Below are positions 56,051-64,000 of a stretch of 64,000 nucleotides of DNA, in pieces. The notes below the pieces were generated by a model. That model saw only the letters and a list, made by a program, of their open reading frames with translations. It was not told where the DNA came from and made no database searches. How positions within the stretch are numbered: position 1 is the first letter of the stretch; each line of letters opens with the position of its first letter. Origin of the DNA: an uncultured Limosilactobacillus sp. (GTDB lineage: Bacteria; Bacillota; Bacilli; Lactobacillales; Lactobacillaceae); contig NZ_CAKPYE010000007.1 of the NCBI RefSeq assembly GCF_934202705.1, forward strand, positions 38,500 through 102,499, in the 5' to 3' direction. A program made the position numbers and the translations under genes.

Positions 56051-56494
56051 TTAATTCTCGGCTGATTTTAATTCTAATTTAGTATCACCATTTGACTCAA
56101 CCATTGCCACCACATGTTTCAATGGCTCATCTTTCAATGGCCCTAAGTCAATTTCAACCAGTTGACCATTTAATTTAATGTCCTGAATTCGATTAACTGC
56201 AAAACTTTTTACACAGCGAATAATGTTCCGCTGTTGCTGCTGTTTTGTAAAGGCCGTGGATAATGTGTACCCTTGATCCAAATAATACTTAATCCCCATT
56301 ACCACGCTTAATGCTTTGAATGTATATTTATGACTTTGGTTTTTCTTGTTTTGAGTCGACTGAATATAACCTTTTTTCTCCCAATAGCGAATTTGACTTG
56401 GTGATACTCCGCAGGCTTCACTAAGCTCGCTTAACGTAATCTGTAATTTGTCATTAAAGAATGTTTGATGTAACTCCTTAGCTAAGGATTTCAC
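56051..56494 (-). CDS. MerR-family transcriptional regulator
   Basis: A 147-residue regulator. The N-terminal HTH includes ITLSELSEACGVSPSQIRYWEKKGYI, with the MerR wing after it; the usual long coiled coil is short and the C-terminal domain (VKSFAVNRIQDIKLNGQLVEID) is small. No conserved cysteines, so it is not a metal or redox MerR. The GTG at 56494 is supported by GGAGG eight bases upstream. It is divergent from a DHA2 exporter across a 31-base palindrome that holds both -35 boxes. Confidence 0.88.
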   Translation of the reverse strand: MKSLAKELHQTFFNDKLQITLSELSEACGVSPSQIRYWEKKGYIQSTQNKKNQSHKYTFKALSVVMGIKYYLDQGYTLSTAFTKQQQQRNIIRCVKSFAVNRIQDIKLNGQLVEIDLGPLKDEPLKHVVAMVESNGDTKLELKSAEN

Positions 56495-56540
56495 GAACCA
56501 ATCCTCCATTTCATAAATCTTTTATCATTAATAATAGCTT

Positions 56541-56592
56541 TCCTGAGATCTTTGTCAAATAATTTGACAAAGATCTGTGATAGTTCTATATT
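56541..56592. promoter_or_regulatory. Divergent promoters sharing a 31-base perfect palindrome (MerR operator candidate)
   Basis: At 56546-56576, AGATCTTTGTCAAAT and its exact complement flank a single A. Each arm contains TTGACA reading outward. Rightward, TTGACA (56564-56569) is 17 bases from TATATT (56587-56592) and serves the DHA2 gene. Leftward, TTGACA is followed at 16 bases by TATTAT for merR. One bound dimer would cover both -35 elements. Confidence 0.85.
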
Positions 56593-56635
56593 ACTTGTTA
56601 TTGCCAATATCTTGAAATGAAAGAAGGTTTTCTAA

Positions 56636-58117
56636 TTGGATGATGAAAAACAAACCATTGACGTGAATGGCCAACCATACAATCGAACACTAATGGTCGC
56701 CATCTTGTTAATCGGTTCATTTTGCACCATTTTAAATCAAACAATTTTAGCAACTGCCTTTCCTGCTTTAATGAAGGCCTTTAACGTTAACACCTCGACG
56801 GTTCAATGGTTAACCACTGGTTTCTTAATGGTTAACGGAATTATGATCCCCGTCAGTGCTTACCTCAGCAATCGCTTCAACACGAAGTTACTATATACTT
56901 CCGCAATGATTATCTTTGAAATTGGAACGATTACTGCTTGGTTAGCACCAAATTTTGGTACTTTATTACTTGCCCGGTTAATCCAGGCAGTTGGGGTTGG
57001 TGTGACGATGCCTCTCATGCAAACCATCATGCTAACCATCTTTCCTCCAGAACGACGCGGGTCAGCCATGGGAATTAATGGCTTGGTAATTGGTCTTGCT
57101 CCGGCAATTGGCCCATCGCTTTCTGGTTGGGTCATTGACAATTATTCCTGGCGGGATCTTTTTGCAATGATTACCCCAATCGTTGCCATTGTCATTGTCC
57201 TCGCTCCGTTCTTAGTAAAAAACGTGATTAAAACTAGTCAGCCAAAACTTGACTTACCTTCATTAATTATTTCAACGCTTGGCTTCGGTAGCATGTTATA
57301 TGGTTTTTCGACCGTTGGTGACAAGGGGTGGCTCAATGCAGAAGTCATAATCACCATTATCGCTGGCTTTATCCTGGTTGGTCTCCTAGTTCTCCGGCAA
57401 AACCATCTCGAAAATCGGTTCCTCGATTTTAGAGTTTTTAAAACCTTTGAATTTACTCTGGCAACCTTCTTAAGTTCCATTACGATGATGGCAATGGTGG
57501 CAGTCGAACTTGTTATTCCAATGTACTTACAAATTGTTCACGGAATGTCTGCCTTTCGGTCTGGTTTGACCTTGCTATTTGGAGCCATCTTTATGGGTGC
57601 AATGAGTCCAATTACCGGAAATCTCTTTGATAAGTATGGGGCGCGTCGTCTTGCGACTACTGGGATGTTTATCTTAACGATTGGAACGTTACCATTTGCC
57701 TTCGTCAACCGTGATACCCCTACGATTGATATTATCATCTTATACGGAGTGCGGATGTTTGGGATTTCGATGGTCATGATGCCAGTAACAACTTCTGGAA
57801 TGAATGCCCTGCCCCTCTCCTTAATTGCCCATGGAACGGCCGTCAATAATACGATGCGCCAAGTGGCCACCTCAGTTGGGACAGCCATTTTAATGTCCGT
57901 CTTAACAAACGTTACTCAACATGCCGAACCAGCCAAGCGCCTCCTAACGGCTGCTCCTTTACAATATAAGTCAGCAATGATTGATGCTACTTTAAAGGGG
58001 TATCATGCTTCTTTCTGGTTTGCCGTAGCGTTTTCGCTCATTGGGTTTCTCGCCACTTTCCTCTTAAAAGATAAAAGCGCTCAAGAAATTTCACTCAGTA
58101 AGGAGGGAATCGATTAA
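56636..58117 (+). CDS. MFS drug exporter, DHA2 (EmrB/QacA) family
   Basis: A 493-residue carrier with 14 hydrophobic segments. LNQTILATAFPALMKAF in TM1, the LLARLIQAVGVGVTMPL stretch, and motif C (APAIGPSLSGWVIDN) are typical of DHA2 proton antiporters. It starts at TTG (56636), with AAGG eight bases upstream and no in-frame ATG that keeps TM1. The stop overlaps the start of the next gene (TAATG). Control by the divergent MerR regulator is likely. Confidence 0.9.
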   Translation: MDDEKQTIDVNGQPYNRTLMVAILLIGSFCTILNQTILATAFPALMKAFNVNTSTVQWLTTGFLMVNGIMIPVSAYLSNRFNTKLLYTSAMIIFEIGTITAWLAPNFGTLLLARLIQAVGVGVTMPLMQTIMLTIFPPERRGSAMGINGLVIGLAPAIGPSLSGWVIDNYSWRDLFAMITPIVAIVIVLAPFLVKNVIKTSQPKLDLPSLIISTLGFGSMLYGFSTVGDKGWLNAEVIITIIAGFILVGLLVLRQNHLENRFLDFRVFKTFEFTLATFLSSITMMAMVAVELVIPMYLQIVHGMSAFRSGLTLLFGAIFMGAMSPITGNLFDKYGARRLATTGMFILTIGTLPFAFVNRDTPTIDIIILYGVRMFGISMVMMPVTTSGMNALPLSLIAHGTAVNNTMRQVATSVGTAILMSVLTNVTQHAEPAKRLLTAAPLQYKSAMIDATLKGYHASFWFAVAFSLIGFLATFLLKDKSAQEISLSKEGID

Positions 58118-58710
58118 TGTTAATCTACTTATCTTTTGCCTCCGCGGTCGGGCTATACCTATGTTCAATGTTTCTAAAAAAGGGGCGGAAAATCGGTACT
58201 GGAGTGTTTGCCATTCTCTTTATGCTCACTACTGCTGGAGTGACCGCTAATTATTCCCATCATTGGGGAATGAAGAAGGTTACCACAACCACTTCAAAAG
58301 TGATTTACTCCGCGGCCGGGCCAAAGCTCCCCATTAACTTATACCAGCCAGTTGGTACTTCTGGCCAAGACAATGTGTTTATTTATAAAACCACACCACA
58401 TCAAAAACAAAGTCAGCACACTGAGGCTAACGAGCTAACTTACAGCACCGCTAAAACAACTACTGGACAGCAGGCGCGCCTCGTTACAACGGAAACTCGC
58501 TGGCGTTACCAAAATCAATTCTCTAAATTCTTATTTATTGGATCAGGGATTAATAATAAACTTGTCCATCGAACCAATACGCTCTATTACCCGAAGGGAT
58601 ATCTTCGGGTAACCGTTAAACAGGCTCAACGGCTCAAAAAGCAATTAACCACGCAAAGTCCTGCTGAACAAGCAGCAATGATGCAAAAATTACGTCAGCA
58701 ATCCAATTAA
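58117..58710 (+). CDS. DUF4811-type membrane-anchored protein
   Basis: A 197-residue protein with two N-terminal membrane segments (about 1-20 and 26-45) and a soluble domain of about 150 residues outside or inside the membrane. Its fixed place behind a DHA2 exporter in lactobacilli, with a TAATG overlap here, argues that it is an accessory part of the pump. The DUF4811 label is from memory of that context; no function is known. AGGAGG lies just upstream. Confidence 0.75.
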   Translation: MLIYLSFASAVGLYLCSMFLKKGRKIGTGVFAILFMLTTAGVTANYSHHWGMKKVTTTTSKVIYSAAGPKLPINLYQPVGTSGQDNVFIYKTTPHQKQSQHTEANELTYSTAKTTTGQQARLVTTETRWRYQNQFSKFLFIGSGINNKLVHRTNTLYYPKGYLRVTVKQAQRLKKQLTTQSPAEQAAMMQKLRQQSN

Positions 58711-58720
58711 GTTACTGAAT

Positions 58721-58762
58721 AAAAAGAAGCGACTGCTAAAATTTCAGCAGTCGCTTCTTTTT
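58721..58762. terminator. Bidirectional terminator between DUF4811 gene and rluA-family gene
   Basis: A 17-base perfect stem (arm AAAAAGAAGCGACTGCT) with an eight-base loop between converging genes, T-rich on both strands. Confidence 0.9.
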
Positions 58763-58766
58763 GTGA

Positions 58767-59657
58767 TTATGCTAAATTAATTTGTTCTAAGATCATCAAT
58801 TGTTCTTCAGGCATTGGTGCCGTGAACTGTAATGTTCGTTCCGTAAACGGATCACGAAAACGTAATTGGTCAGCATGAAGGATTTGATGGGTAACTAAGT
58901 CTGTTGGGCCACCATAAAGATGATCACCAACCAACGGATGACCCAGGGATTGCATATGCACCCGAATTTGATGGGTTCGTCCACTATGCAGTTGCAACTG
59001 AACTAAACTATACTGCTCGTTACTAGCTTGAACCCAATATTCTGTAGTTGCCGGCTGACCAGCAGAATCAATTACCCGTGCTGCTTGACCAGCTACCCGT
59101 AAAATTGGCTGTTGAACGACCCCGTGTTTTGGTTGAACCTTCCCCTGCACCAGTGCAAGATAACGCTTCTGCATGGTATGGTGTTCAACTTGCTGACTAA
59201 TCATACTGGAGGCCACCCGATGTTTGGCCACCAGTAGCAGTCCACTCGTATATTTATCCAGGCGGGTAATTAAGTGTGGCCGCTGATTTTCATCCTGTTG
59301 CTGGATGAGATAGCCCTTGACGCGGTTCAAAATCGTATCCTGGTGTTCAGTCGGACCTGGAATTGACGCAAGACCTGCCGGCTTATTCACCACTAGCCAA
59401 TTGGCATCTTCAAAAACCGTTTTGATTGGTTTTTCACTAGCTGTCACGTCCCTATCTGGCGTCTCAGGATGAACACGGATCGTTAACGTTTGGTTTGGTA
59501 AGATTTGCGTTGTCGGGCGAACCAACCGATGATCGACTAACAACTGACCATCACCGTTTTTGATGTCATTAAAGAGACGATGTCCCATCCCCAATTGACT
59601 TAAATAACGTTTGATTTTTATTGGTGTCGTGCCATGGTATTGCCAAGTATTTTCCAT
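58767..59657 (-). CDS. RluA-family pseudouridine synthase
   Basis: A 296-residue RNA-modifying enzyme. An N-terminal S4-like part (about 1-65) precedes the catalytic domain. The catalytic aspartate is in TRLDKYTSGLLLVAKH (near 132), where the family consensus is HRLD, and the RTHQIRVHMQSLGHPLVGD motif is intact. Target could be 23S or tRNA uridines; the RluD/YjbO groups cannot be told apart here. It is the last coding gene before tRNA-Asp on the minus strand. Confidence 0.9.
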   Translation of the reverse strand: MENTWQYHGTTPIKIKRYLSQLGMGHRLFNDIKNGDGQLLVDHRLVRPTTQILPNQTLTIRVHPETPDRDVTASEKPIKTVFEDANWLVVNKPAGLASIPGPTEHQDTILNRVKGYLIQQQDENQRPHLITRLDKYTSGLLLVAKHRVASSMISQQVEHHTMQKRYLALVQGKVQPKHGVVQQPILRVAGQAARVIDSAGQPATTEYWVQASNEQYSLVQLQLHSGRTHQIRVHMQSLGHPLVGDHLYGGPTDLVTHQILHADQLRFRDPFTERTLQFTAPMPEEQLMILEQINLA

Positions 59658-59678
59658 AATTACTCCTTAGAATACGAA

Positions 59679-59703
59679 AAAAGCTGGGGATAACCCAGCT
59701 TTT
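59679..59703. terminator. Terminator of tRNA-Asp
   Basis: AAAAGCTGGG pairs with CCCAGCTTTT around GATAA, just beyond the tRNA and before the rluA-family gene, with T's on the minus strand. Confidence 0.85.
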
Positions 59704-59709
59704 GATTAG

Positions 59710-59784
59710 CGGTCCGTACGAGACTCGAACTCGTGATCTCATCCGTGACAGGGATGCGTCCTAAACCAACTAGACCAACGGACC
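59710..59784 (-). tRNA. tRNA-Asp (anticodon GTC)
   Basis: A 75-base cloverleaf: acceptor GGTCCGT with ACGGACC, anticodon stem CATCC/GGATG with loop CTGTCAC, T-loop TTCGAGT, discriminator G. A lone tRNA gene with its own promoter and terminator. Confidence 0.95.
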
Positions 59785-59802
59785 ATTTTTACAACAATTA
59801 GT

Positions 59803-59831
59803 AGTATACGTGATCTTCATAACCCCGTCAA
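59803..59831 (-). promoter_or_regulatory. Promoter of tRNA-Asp
   Basis: On the minus strand TTGACG (59826-59831) and TATACT (59803-59808) are 17 bases apart, about 20 bases before the tRNA. It is very similar to the promoters of the other two tRNA units in the window. Confidence 0.85.
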
Positions 59832-59939
59832 TCATTTTTTCAAAATCTTGCCGTTTATCTTATGGGTTACTAGCATCTCCCTGCTGATTAATCTATTATA
59901 AGGTTATAAACTTATTACAAATAAGGAGTATCTTTCATT

Positions 59940-62525
59940 ATGTCAAACGCACTCCAGAAAATCGTTAATCTCTGGAATAAATACGCTAAAGTAATTAAAA
60001 CCGTCTTCGTGGCTTCAGTCATTGTTTTCGTTGTGATTGCTTTAAGTAATTTTTTCAAAGATGTCCATTGGGCACAGGTCGGCGTGGACCTGCAGGATCA
60101 ATCAGTATCCAACATTTTAATAATGACGATCTGTGGATTAATTGCTGTTTTACCAATGCTCGGCTACGACCTGGCCATTACAAAACTTCTACCCGGCCAC
60201 TTCAGCAAACTTTATATCTTTCGTAGCGGTTGGATCACCAATACATTAACCAATATTGCCGGATTCGGCGGCTTACTCGGCGCCACGTTACGGGCCTACT
60301 TTTATGGTAAAAAAGCCAGCCGGAATGAGATTTTACTGGCAATTGCCAAAATTGCCGTATTCTTGCTTGCTGGTTTATCCATTCTGTGTTGGCTAGCCTT
60401 ATTTGTCATGTATGGTTTTCATGACGGTGGGCACTTTAATCGTTACACCATCTGGTTAATTGGTGGTGGTTGCTACTTTCCCATCGTCTTTTTCTTTACC
60501 CGCCGCCATGACTCAAAACTTTTTCAGGGATTAACTCCTCAAATTAAAACGTTATTAACGTTCAGTTCCACCTTAGAATGGCTATTTGTGGCGCTCTTTT
60601 TTATCCTCATTGGTGGGTTAATGGACGTCCATATCAACCTAATGACCGTCTTCCCGCTCTATGTGGTGGCTCAAGTGTTAGGGGTCGTTTCCATGCTTCC
60701 TGGAGCCATTGGCTCTTTCGATGTCATGATGATGTTTGAATTAACTGTTTTAGGCGTTCCACGGGCCACAACGATCGTCTGGCTTCTTTTATTCCGGGTT
60801 TTCTATTATATTGTCCCGATTATCATTGGAGCCATCTTCTTTGTGCATCACCTATTTAGCCAGTTAGATGAATTCTTTGATCATATTCCACTATCAATTG
60901 CTCGGCAAACAGCTCATTGGCTCATCACCTGTTTTATGTATATTTCTGGGATTTTAATGTTGCTGGCGGCTTCGGTTCCAGATCTAACGGATAATAATCG
61001 TTTACTCCAACGTTTCTACCCGTTTACTTTCTTCTTCCTCCACCAATTAACCACAATTATCTTTGCCATTGCAATGTTAGCCTGTGCTCGTGGACTGGAA
61101 TCGAAAGTCAAACGTGCTTATTGGCCGACAGTCATCGTTCTTGTGATTGGTATTACCAATACGATTATTAATCTCGGTACAGTATCGTTAACAATTTTTC
61201 TGTTCATCATCCTTATTCTGGTCTTTTTAATGCGCCACGTTCCCTACCGCGAAAAGCTTCAGTATTCAACAGGTAAGTTCATCGTCGATAGTATTATTTT
61301 CGTTGGTAGTTTAATTCTCTACATTATTGTTGGCATCATTAATACTCCTCATTACGCTGCTAACCACTCGATTCCGCAGTTTCTCCTTTTTCCTGGTGAA
61401 AAAATCTGGTTATCCGGTTTTCTGGGCCTAATTCTGGGCTTTGTGATCATGTTTCTCATTCTCCGTTACTTAATGGGTGGCAAGGATCCATTTACTGGTC
61501 AGCAACCATTAGATAAGCCGCGGGTCACCGCAATTATTAAAGAATTTGGCGGCAATGAAACAAGCCATTTAGCAATGCTATGTGATAAAAACATTTATTA
61601 TTACACTACTGATCACCATGACCAACTATTTTTCATGTACCGGCGAAAAAACGACAAGTTAATTATTATGGGGGATCCAGTTGGTAACCAGGCAATGAAA
61701 GTTCCCGCAATTCGACAGTTTTTACGCGAAGCCGATTGTTATGGATATCAATTAGTTTTCTATGAAGTTAACAGCAGCACGACTCTGGATCTTCATGAAT
61801 TTGGCTTTGATTTTATCAAAACCGGTGAAGACGGCTGGGTGAAACTTGCGGACTTTACCTTAGCTGGCAAAAAACAACGCTCGCAACGGGCCTTGATGCA
61901 CAAGTTTGATCGTGAGGGGTATACGTTTGAAATTGTTCAACCACCATTCACCGATCAACTCATGCAGGAACTAAAAGTGGTTTCGGATAACTGGTTGGGA
62001 AATGAAGTGGAAAAGGGCTTCTCTTTAGGCTTCTTTTCTCCTCAGTATATCAACGAGGCGCCAGTCGCTTTAGTCCGTTCGGCGAATGGACAATTAGTGG
62101 CGTTTGCCACCTTGATGCCAACTGGTAGTAAAAAGCTTTTAACTATCGATTTGATGCGCCACCGTCGTGATGCACCTTCCGGAATTATGGATAAAATTTT
62201 CGTTTCTATGTTCCAGTATGGCCAAGACAATGGGTATGAATTCTTTGATTTAGGGATGGCACCACTATCGAACGTCGGTGCTTCCCAATATAGCTTTATT
62301 GAAGAAAAAGTCGCCCACTTTATATATGAATACGGATACCATTTGTATGGATTTCAGGGACTCCGTCACTATAAGGACAAGTATGCTTCGTGTTGGTTCC
62401 CAAAATATACAGTCTTCCGTAAAAAATCTTCCCTCATTGATTCAATGTTAGCGTTGTTGAGTGTGGTTAATCAACGAATTGACGAACCACGACGTCGCTT
62501 CTCTTGGATCGTATGGTGGAAATAA
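59940..62525 (+). CDS. mprF: Phosphatidylglycerol lysyltransferase/flippase (MprF)
   Basis: An 861-residue bifunctional protein. The first 500 or so residues hold about 14 membrane segments (flippase; FGGLLGATLRAYFYGKKASRN and PGAIGSFDVMMMFEL are family marks). The C-terminal cytosolic domain (about 530-850) has the GNAT-like lysyl-tRNA-dependent synthase fold (MGDPVGNQ, FFDLGMAPLSNVG, KDKYASCWFPKY). It adds lysine or another amino acid to PG and so lowers sensitivity to cationic peptides. AAGGAG precedes the ATG. It is followed after 30 bases by a ClC channel gene. Confidence 0.94.
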   Translation: MSNALQKIVNLWNKYAKVIKTVFVASVIVFVVIALSNFFKDVHWAQVGVDLQDQSVSNILIMTICGLIAVLPMLGYDLAITKLLPGHFSKLYIFRSGWITNTLTNIAGFGGLLGATLRAYFYGKKASRNEILLAIAKIAVFLLAGLSILCWLALFVMYGFHDGGHFNRYTIWLIGGGCYFPIVFFFTRRHDSKLFQGLTPQIKTLLTFSSTLEWLFVALFFILIGGLMDVHINLMTVFPLYVVAQVLGVVSMLPGAIGSFDVMMMFELTVLGVPRATTIVWLLLFRVFYYIVPIIIGAIFFVHHLFSQLDEFFDHIPLSIARQTAHWLITCFMYISGILMLLAASVPDLTDNNRLLQRFYPFTFFFLHQLTTIIFAIAMLACARGLESKVKRAYWPTVIVLVIGITNTIINLGTVSLTIFLFIILILVFLMRHVPYREKLQYSTGKFIVDSIIFVGSLILYIIVGIINTPHYAANHSIPQFLLFPGEKIWLSGFLGLILGFVIMFLILRYLMGGKDPFTGQQPLDKPRVTAIIKEFGGNETSHLAMLCDKNIYYYTTDHHDQLFFMYRRKNDKLIIMGDPVGNQAMKVPAIRQFLREADCYGYQLVFYEVNSSTTLDLHEFGFDFIKTGEDGWVKLADFTLAGKKQRSQRALMHKFDREGYTFEIVQPPFTDQLMQELKVVSDNWLGNEVEKGFSLGFFSPQYINEAPVALVRSANGQLVAFATLMPTGSKKLLTIDLMRHRRDAPSGIMDKIFVSMFQYGQDNGYEFFDLGMAPLSNVGASQYSFIEEKVAHFIYEYGYHLYGFQGLRHYKDKYASCWFPKYTVFRKKSSLIDSMLALLSVVNQRIDEPRRRFSWIVWWK

Positions 62526-62555
62526 AACTAACGTATTCATCATTGGAGGTGCCTT

Positions 62556-63911
62556 ATGATTAAAAAAGCCCGGGACGTTTTAAATCCCCCATTCAAATCT
62601 CATTTTATTGGTCTCATTTTACAAGCGTGTTTGGTTGGATTCATTACCGGTCTAGTGGTGAGCCTCTTTCGTCGCATCATTGATTTAACATTACAGGGAT
62701 TGCAATTAATTTATCCTATCATGCGAACTAATTACTGGTTAGTGATTGGCTATGTTATTTTAATGATTTTAATCACCCTATTAATTGGGAAAATTGTGCA
62801 CCCCTACCAAACTAACTTAGTCGGTTCCGGGGTCCCACAAATCGAGGCAATCCTCAAAAATCAAAATGCCATGAATTGGTGGCAAATTTTATGGCGTAAA
62901 TTTGTTGGTGGACTGTTGGCCATTTGTCCAGGTCTCTTTCTCGGACGCGAAGGCCCCTGTATCCAGATGGGGGCGGCCATTGGCCAGGGGGTGGCTGAAC
63001 AACTCTTTAAAGATCGCCAAGAGCTAACGCGCGCGCTGTTGTCTTGTGGGGTGGCGGCTGGTCTTTCGGCGGCCTTTAGCGCACCAATTGCCGGGGCAAT
63101 GTTCTTATTAGAAGAAATTATTTTTAGTTTTCAACCTGAAATCTGGATTACGGCTTTGGCAGCCGCGATTTGTTCCGATGCTGTCACTATTTTATTTTTC
63201 GGTACTAAACCTTGTCTGTATTTGCCAATTACCATTAACCTCCCACCCAGCTCATACCTCTATGTTGCATTATTTGGGATTGTTATTGGGGGATTAGCTT
63301 ATTTTTACCAATACTGTTTGTTAAATCTCCGTTGGTGGTATAGCAAGGTTCCTAAATTACCTAGTCAATACCATAGCATTATTCCGCTGGTCCTCATCAT
63401 TCCAGTCGGTCTCTGGAACCCGCAAATCCTTGGTGGTAGCCACGTCTTCATTAACCAAATTGCCAAAATGGGAGTTAATCCAGCATATCTACAAAATTTA
63501 TCAAAATTGATTTGGCTACTAATTTTATTCTTTGTAATTCGGTTTGCCTTATCAATGATTAGTTATGGAGCAACCGTGCCCGGCGGTATTTTCATGCCCA
63601 TCCTCGTCTTAGGAGCAATCCTGGGCAGTATTATTGCTGCGTTACTCATTCAATTCAAGGCCATCCCAGAGCAAGCCTTTATCAACATCGTCGTTGCGAC
63701 AATGTCCGCTTACTTTGGGGCAATTGAAGGAGCCCCCTTCACTGCCGTTATGTTATTAACCGAAATGATTGGTTCAGTCGATCAAGTCCTCCCCATTACA
63801 TTAATGACGTTTATTGCGTATATTGTTAATGATCTCCTTGGTGGTAAACCAATTTATGGTGCCCTCCGTGAAGAAATGTTTGGTCCAGTTTCGGCTGTTC
63901 ATTCTCATTAA
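62556..63911 (+). CDS. ClC-family chloride channel/H+ antiporter
   Basis: A 451-residue membrane protein. The selectivity motifs are present: GSGVPQIEAIL (GSGIP-like), GREGPCIQMGAAIGQG with the gating glutamate, and VPGGIFMPILVLGA (GGxFxP). It has no C-terminal CBS domain. Chloride/proton exchange can help acid resistance; the F- specific CLC-F group has different motifs. TTGGAGG precedes the ATG. Likely co-transcribed with mprF. Confidence 0.92.
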   Translation: MIKKARDVLNPPFKSHFIGLILQACLVGFITGLVVSLFRRIIDLTLQGLQLIYPIMRTNYWLVIGYVILMILITLLIGKIVHPYQTNLVGSGVPQIEAILKNQNAMNWWQILWRKFVGGLLAICPGLFLGREGPCIQMGAAIGQGVAEQLFKDRQELTRALLSCGVAAGLSAAFSAPIAGAMFLLEEIIFSFQPEIWITALAAAICSDAVTILFFGTKPCLYLPITINLPPSSYLYVALFGIVIGGLAYFYQYCLLNLRWWYSKVPKLPSQYHSIIPLVLIIPVGLWNPQILGGSHVFINQIAKMGVNPAYLQNLSKLIWLLILFFVIRFALSMISYGATVPGGIFMPILVLGAILGSIIAALLIQFKAIPEQAFINIVVATMSAYFGAIEGAPFTAVMLLTEMIGSVDQVLPITLMTFIAYIVNDLLGGKPIYGALREEMFGPVSAVHSH

Positions 63912-63925
63912 GGAAAGTTAGCCAA

Positions 63926-63946
63926 AAGGGGCTGTGACATAAGTCC
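63926..63946 (+). repeat. End motif of the GTGACA intergenic repeat family
   Basis: AAAGGGGCTGTGACATAAG closely resembles both ends of the element at 36,070-36,235 (with GTGACAGAAG and GTGACATAAG). Here only one end is visible before the window stops, and it is joined to a terminator hairpin. Confidence 0.55.
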
Positions 63947-63958
63947 TTTATAATAAAT

Positions 63959-64000
63959 GAACCGTTCGGAATTCTCAAAATTCCGAACGGTTCTTCTTTT
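63959..64000 (+). terminator. Intrinsic terminator of the mprF-clc operon
   Basis: A 15-base perfect stem (arm GAACCGTTCGGAATT) around CTCAA is followed by TTCTTTT at the edge of the window, about 48 bases beyond the ClC stop. Confidence 0.85.

Overview
This window is a chromosomal segment of a low- to mid-GC Firmicute of the family Lactobacillaceae, most likely the genus Limosilactobacillus. The evidence is the gene order (S10-spc region, str operon without tuf, comC, a DUF998 gene, rpoC-rpoB, a TetR gene, then clpC-ctsR without mcsA/mcsB), the anti-SD-matched AGGAGG sites before most genes, TTG/GTG starts, and Lactobacillales-type leaders. The species cannot be resolved by reading alone.

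Layout. (1) 1-12,000, minus strand: the S10-spc ribosomal protein operon from rpsJ (promoter near 11,974-12,002) through secY, adk, infA, rpmJ and the first codons of rpsM. (2) 12,050-15,383, minus: the str operon rpsL-rpsG-fusA, with a consensus promoter, a structured leader, and a terminator-like hairpin between rpsG and fusA. (3) 15,451-17,311: a prepilin peptidase (comC, plus strand) and a DUF998 membrane protein. (4) 17,372-24,911, minus: rpoB-rpoC behind a long structured leader carrying a terminator-like hairpin. (5) 24,973-28,745, minus: a TetR regulator and the CtsR-controlled ctsR-clpC heat-stress operon. (6) 28,787-35,036: an NAD-type zinc alcohol dehydrogenase (with a cre-like site), then a 600-base AT-rich regulatory region, a GadC-like amino-acid permease and two tandem glutamine synthetase paralogues. 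(7) 35,037-39,314: a YitT protein, a hairpin-rich intergenic repeat, a small lipoprotein, two tRNA units (Gly-Arg-Pro and Val-Leu), and an IS3-family element inserted between them with a 3-base target duplication. (8) 39,318-45,198: a deoxynucleoside kinase, a lysine permease behind a lysine riboswitch, a GNAT enzyme, an esterase/lipase-like hydrolase, a PAP2 phosphatase and a split ThrE-type exporter. (9) 45,292-50,985: a metal/oxidative-stress group: DtxR/MntR-type regulator, CDF cation exporter, two VIT-type transporters, a universal stress protein and a multicopper oxidase. (10) 51,027-63,911: CPBP protease, RNase J, an MFS carrier, a small unknown protein, a MerR regulator facing a DHA2 drug-exporter operon across a 31-base perfect palindrome, a pseudouridine synthase, tRNA-Asp, and an mprF-ClC channel operon.

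How it fits together. The first 28 kb is core information processing (ribosome, translocon, RNA polymerase, elongation factor, proteolysis) and is almost entirely co-oriented. The rest is transport, redox, metal and envelope-stress genes in short units, nearly all bounded by strong, often bidirectional, intrinsic terminators. No CRISPR array, prophage or rRNA operon is visible. The parts most worth a second look are the permease plus twin glutamine synthetases, both with Pro where Bacillus GS has its feedback-inhibition Arg62; the MerR/DHA2 palindrome; the rpoB leader; the rpsG-fusA hairpin; and the intergenic repeat at 36,070-36,235.
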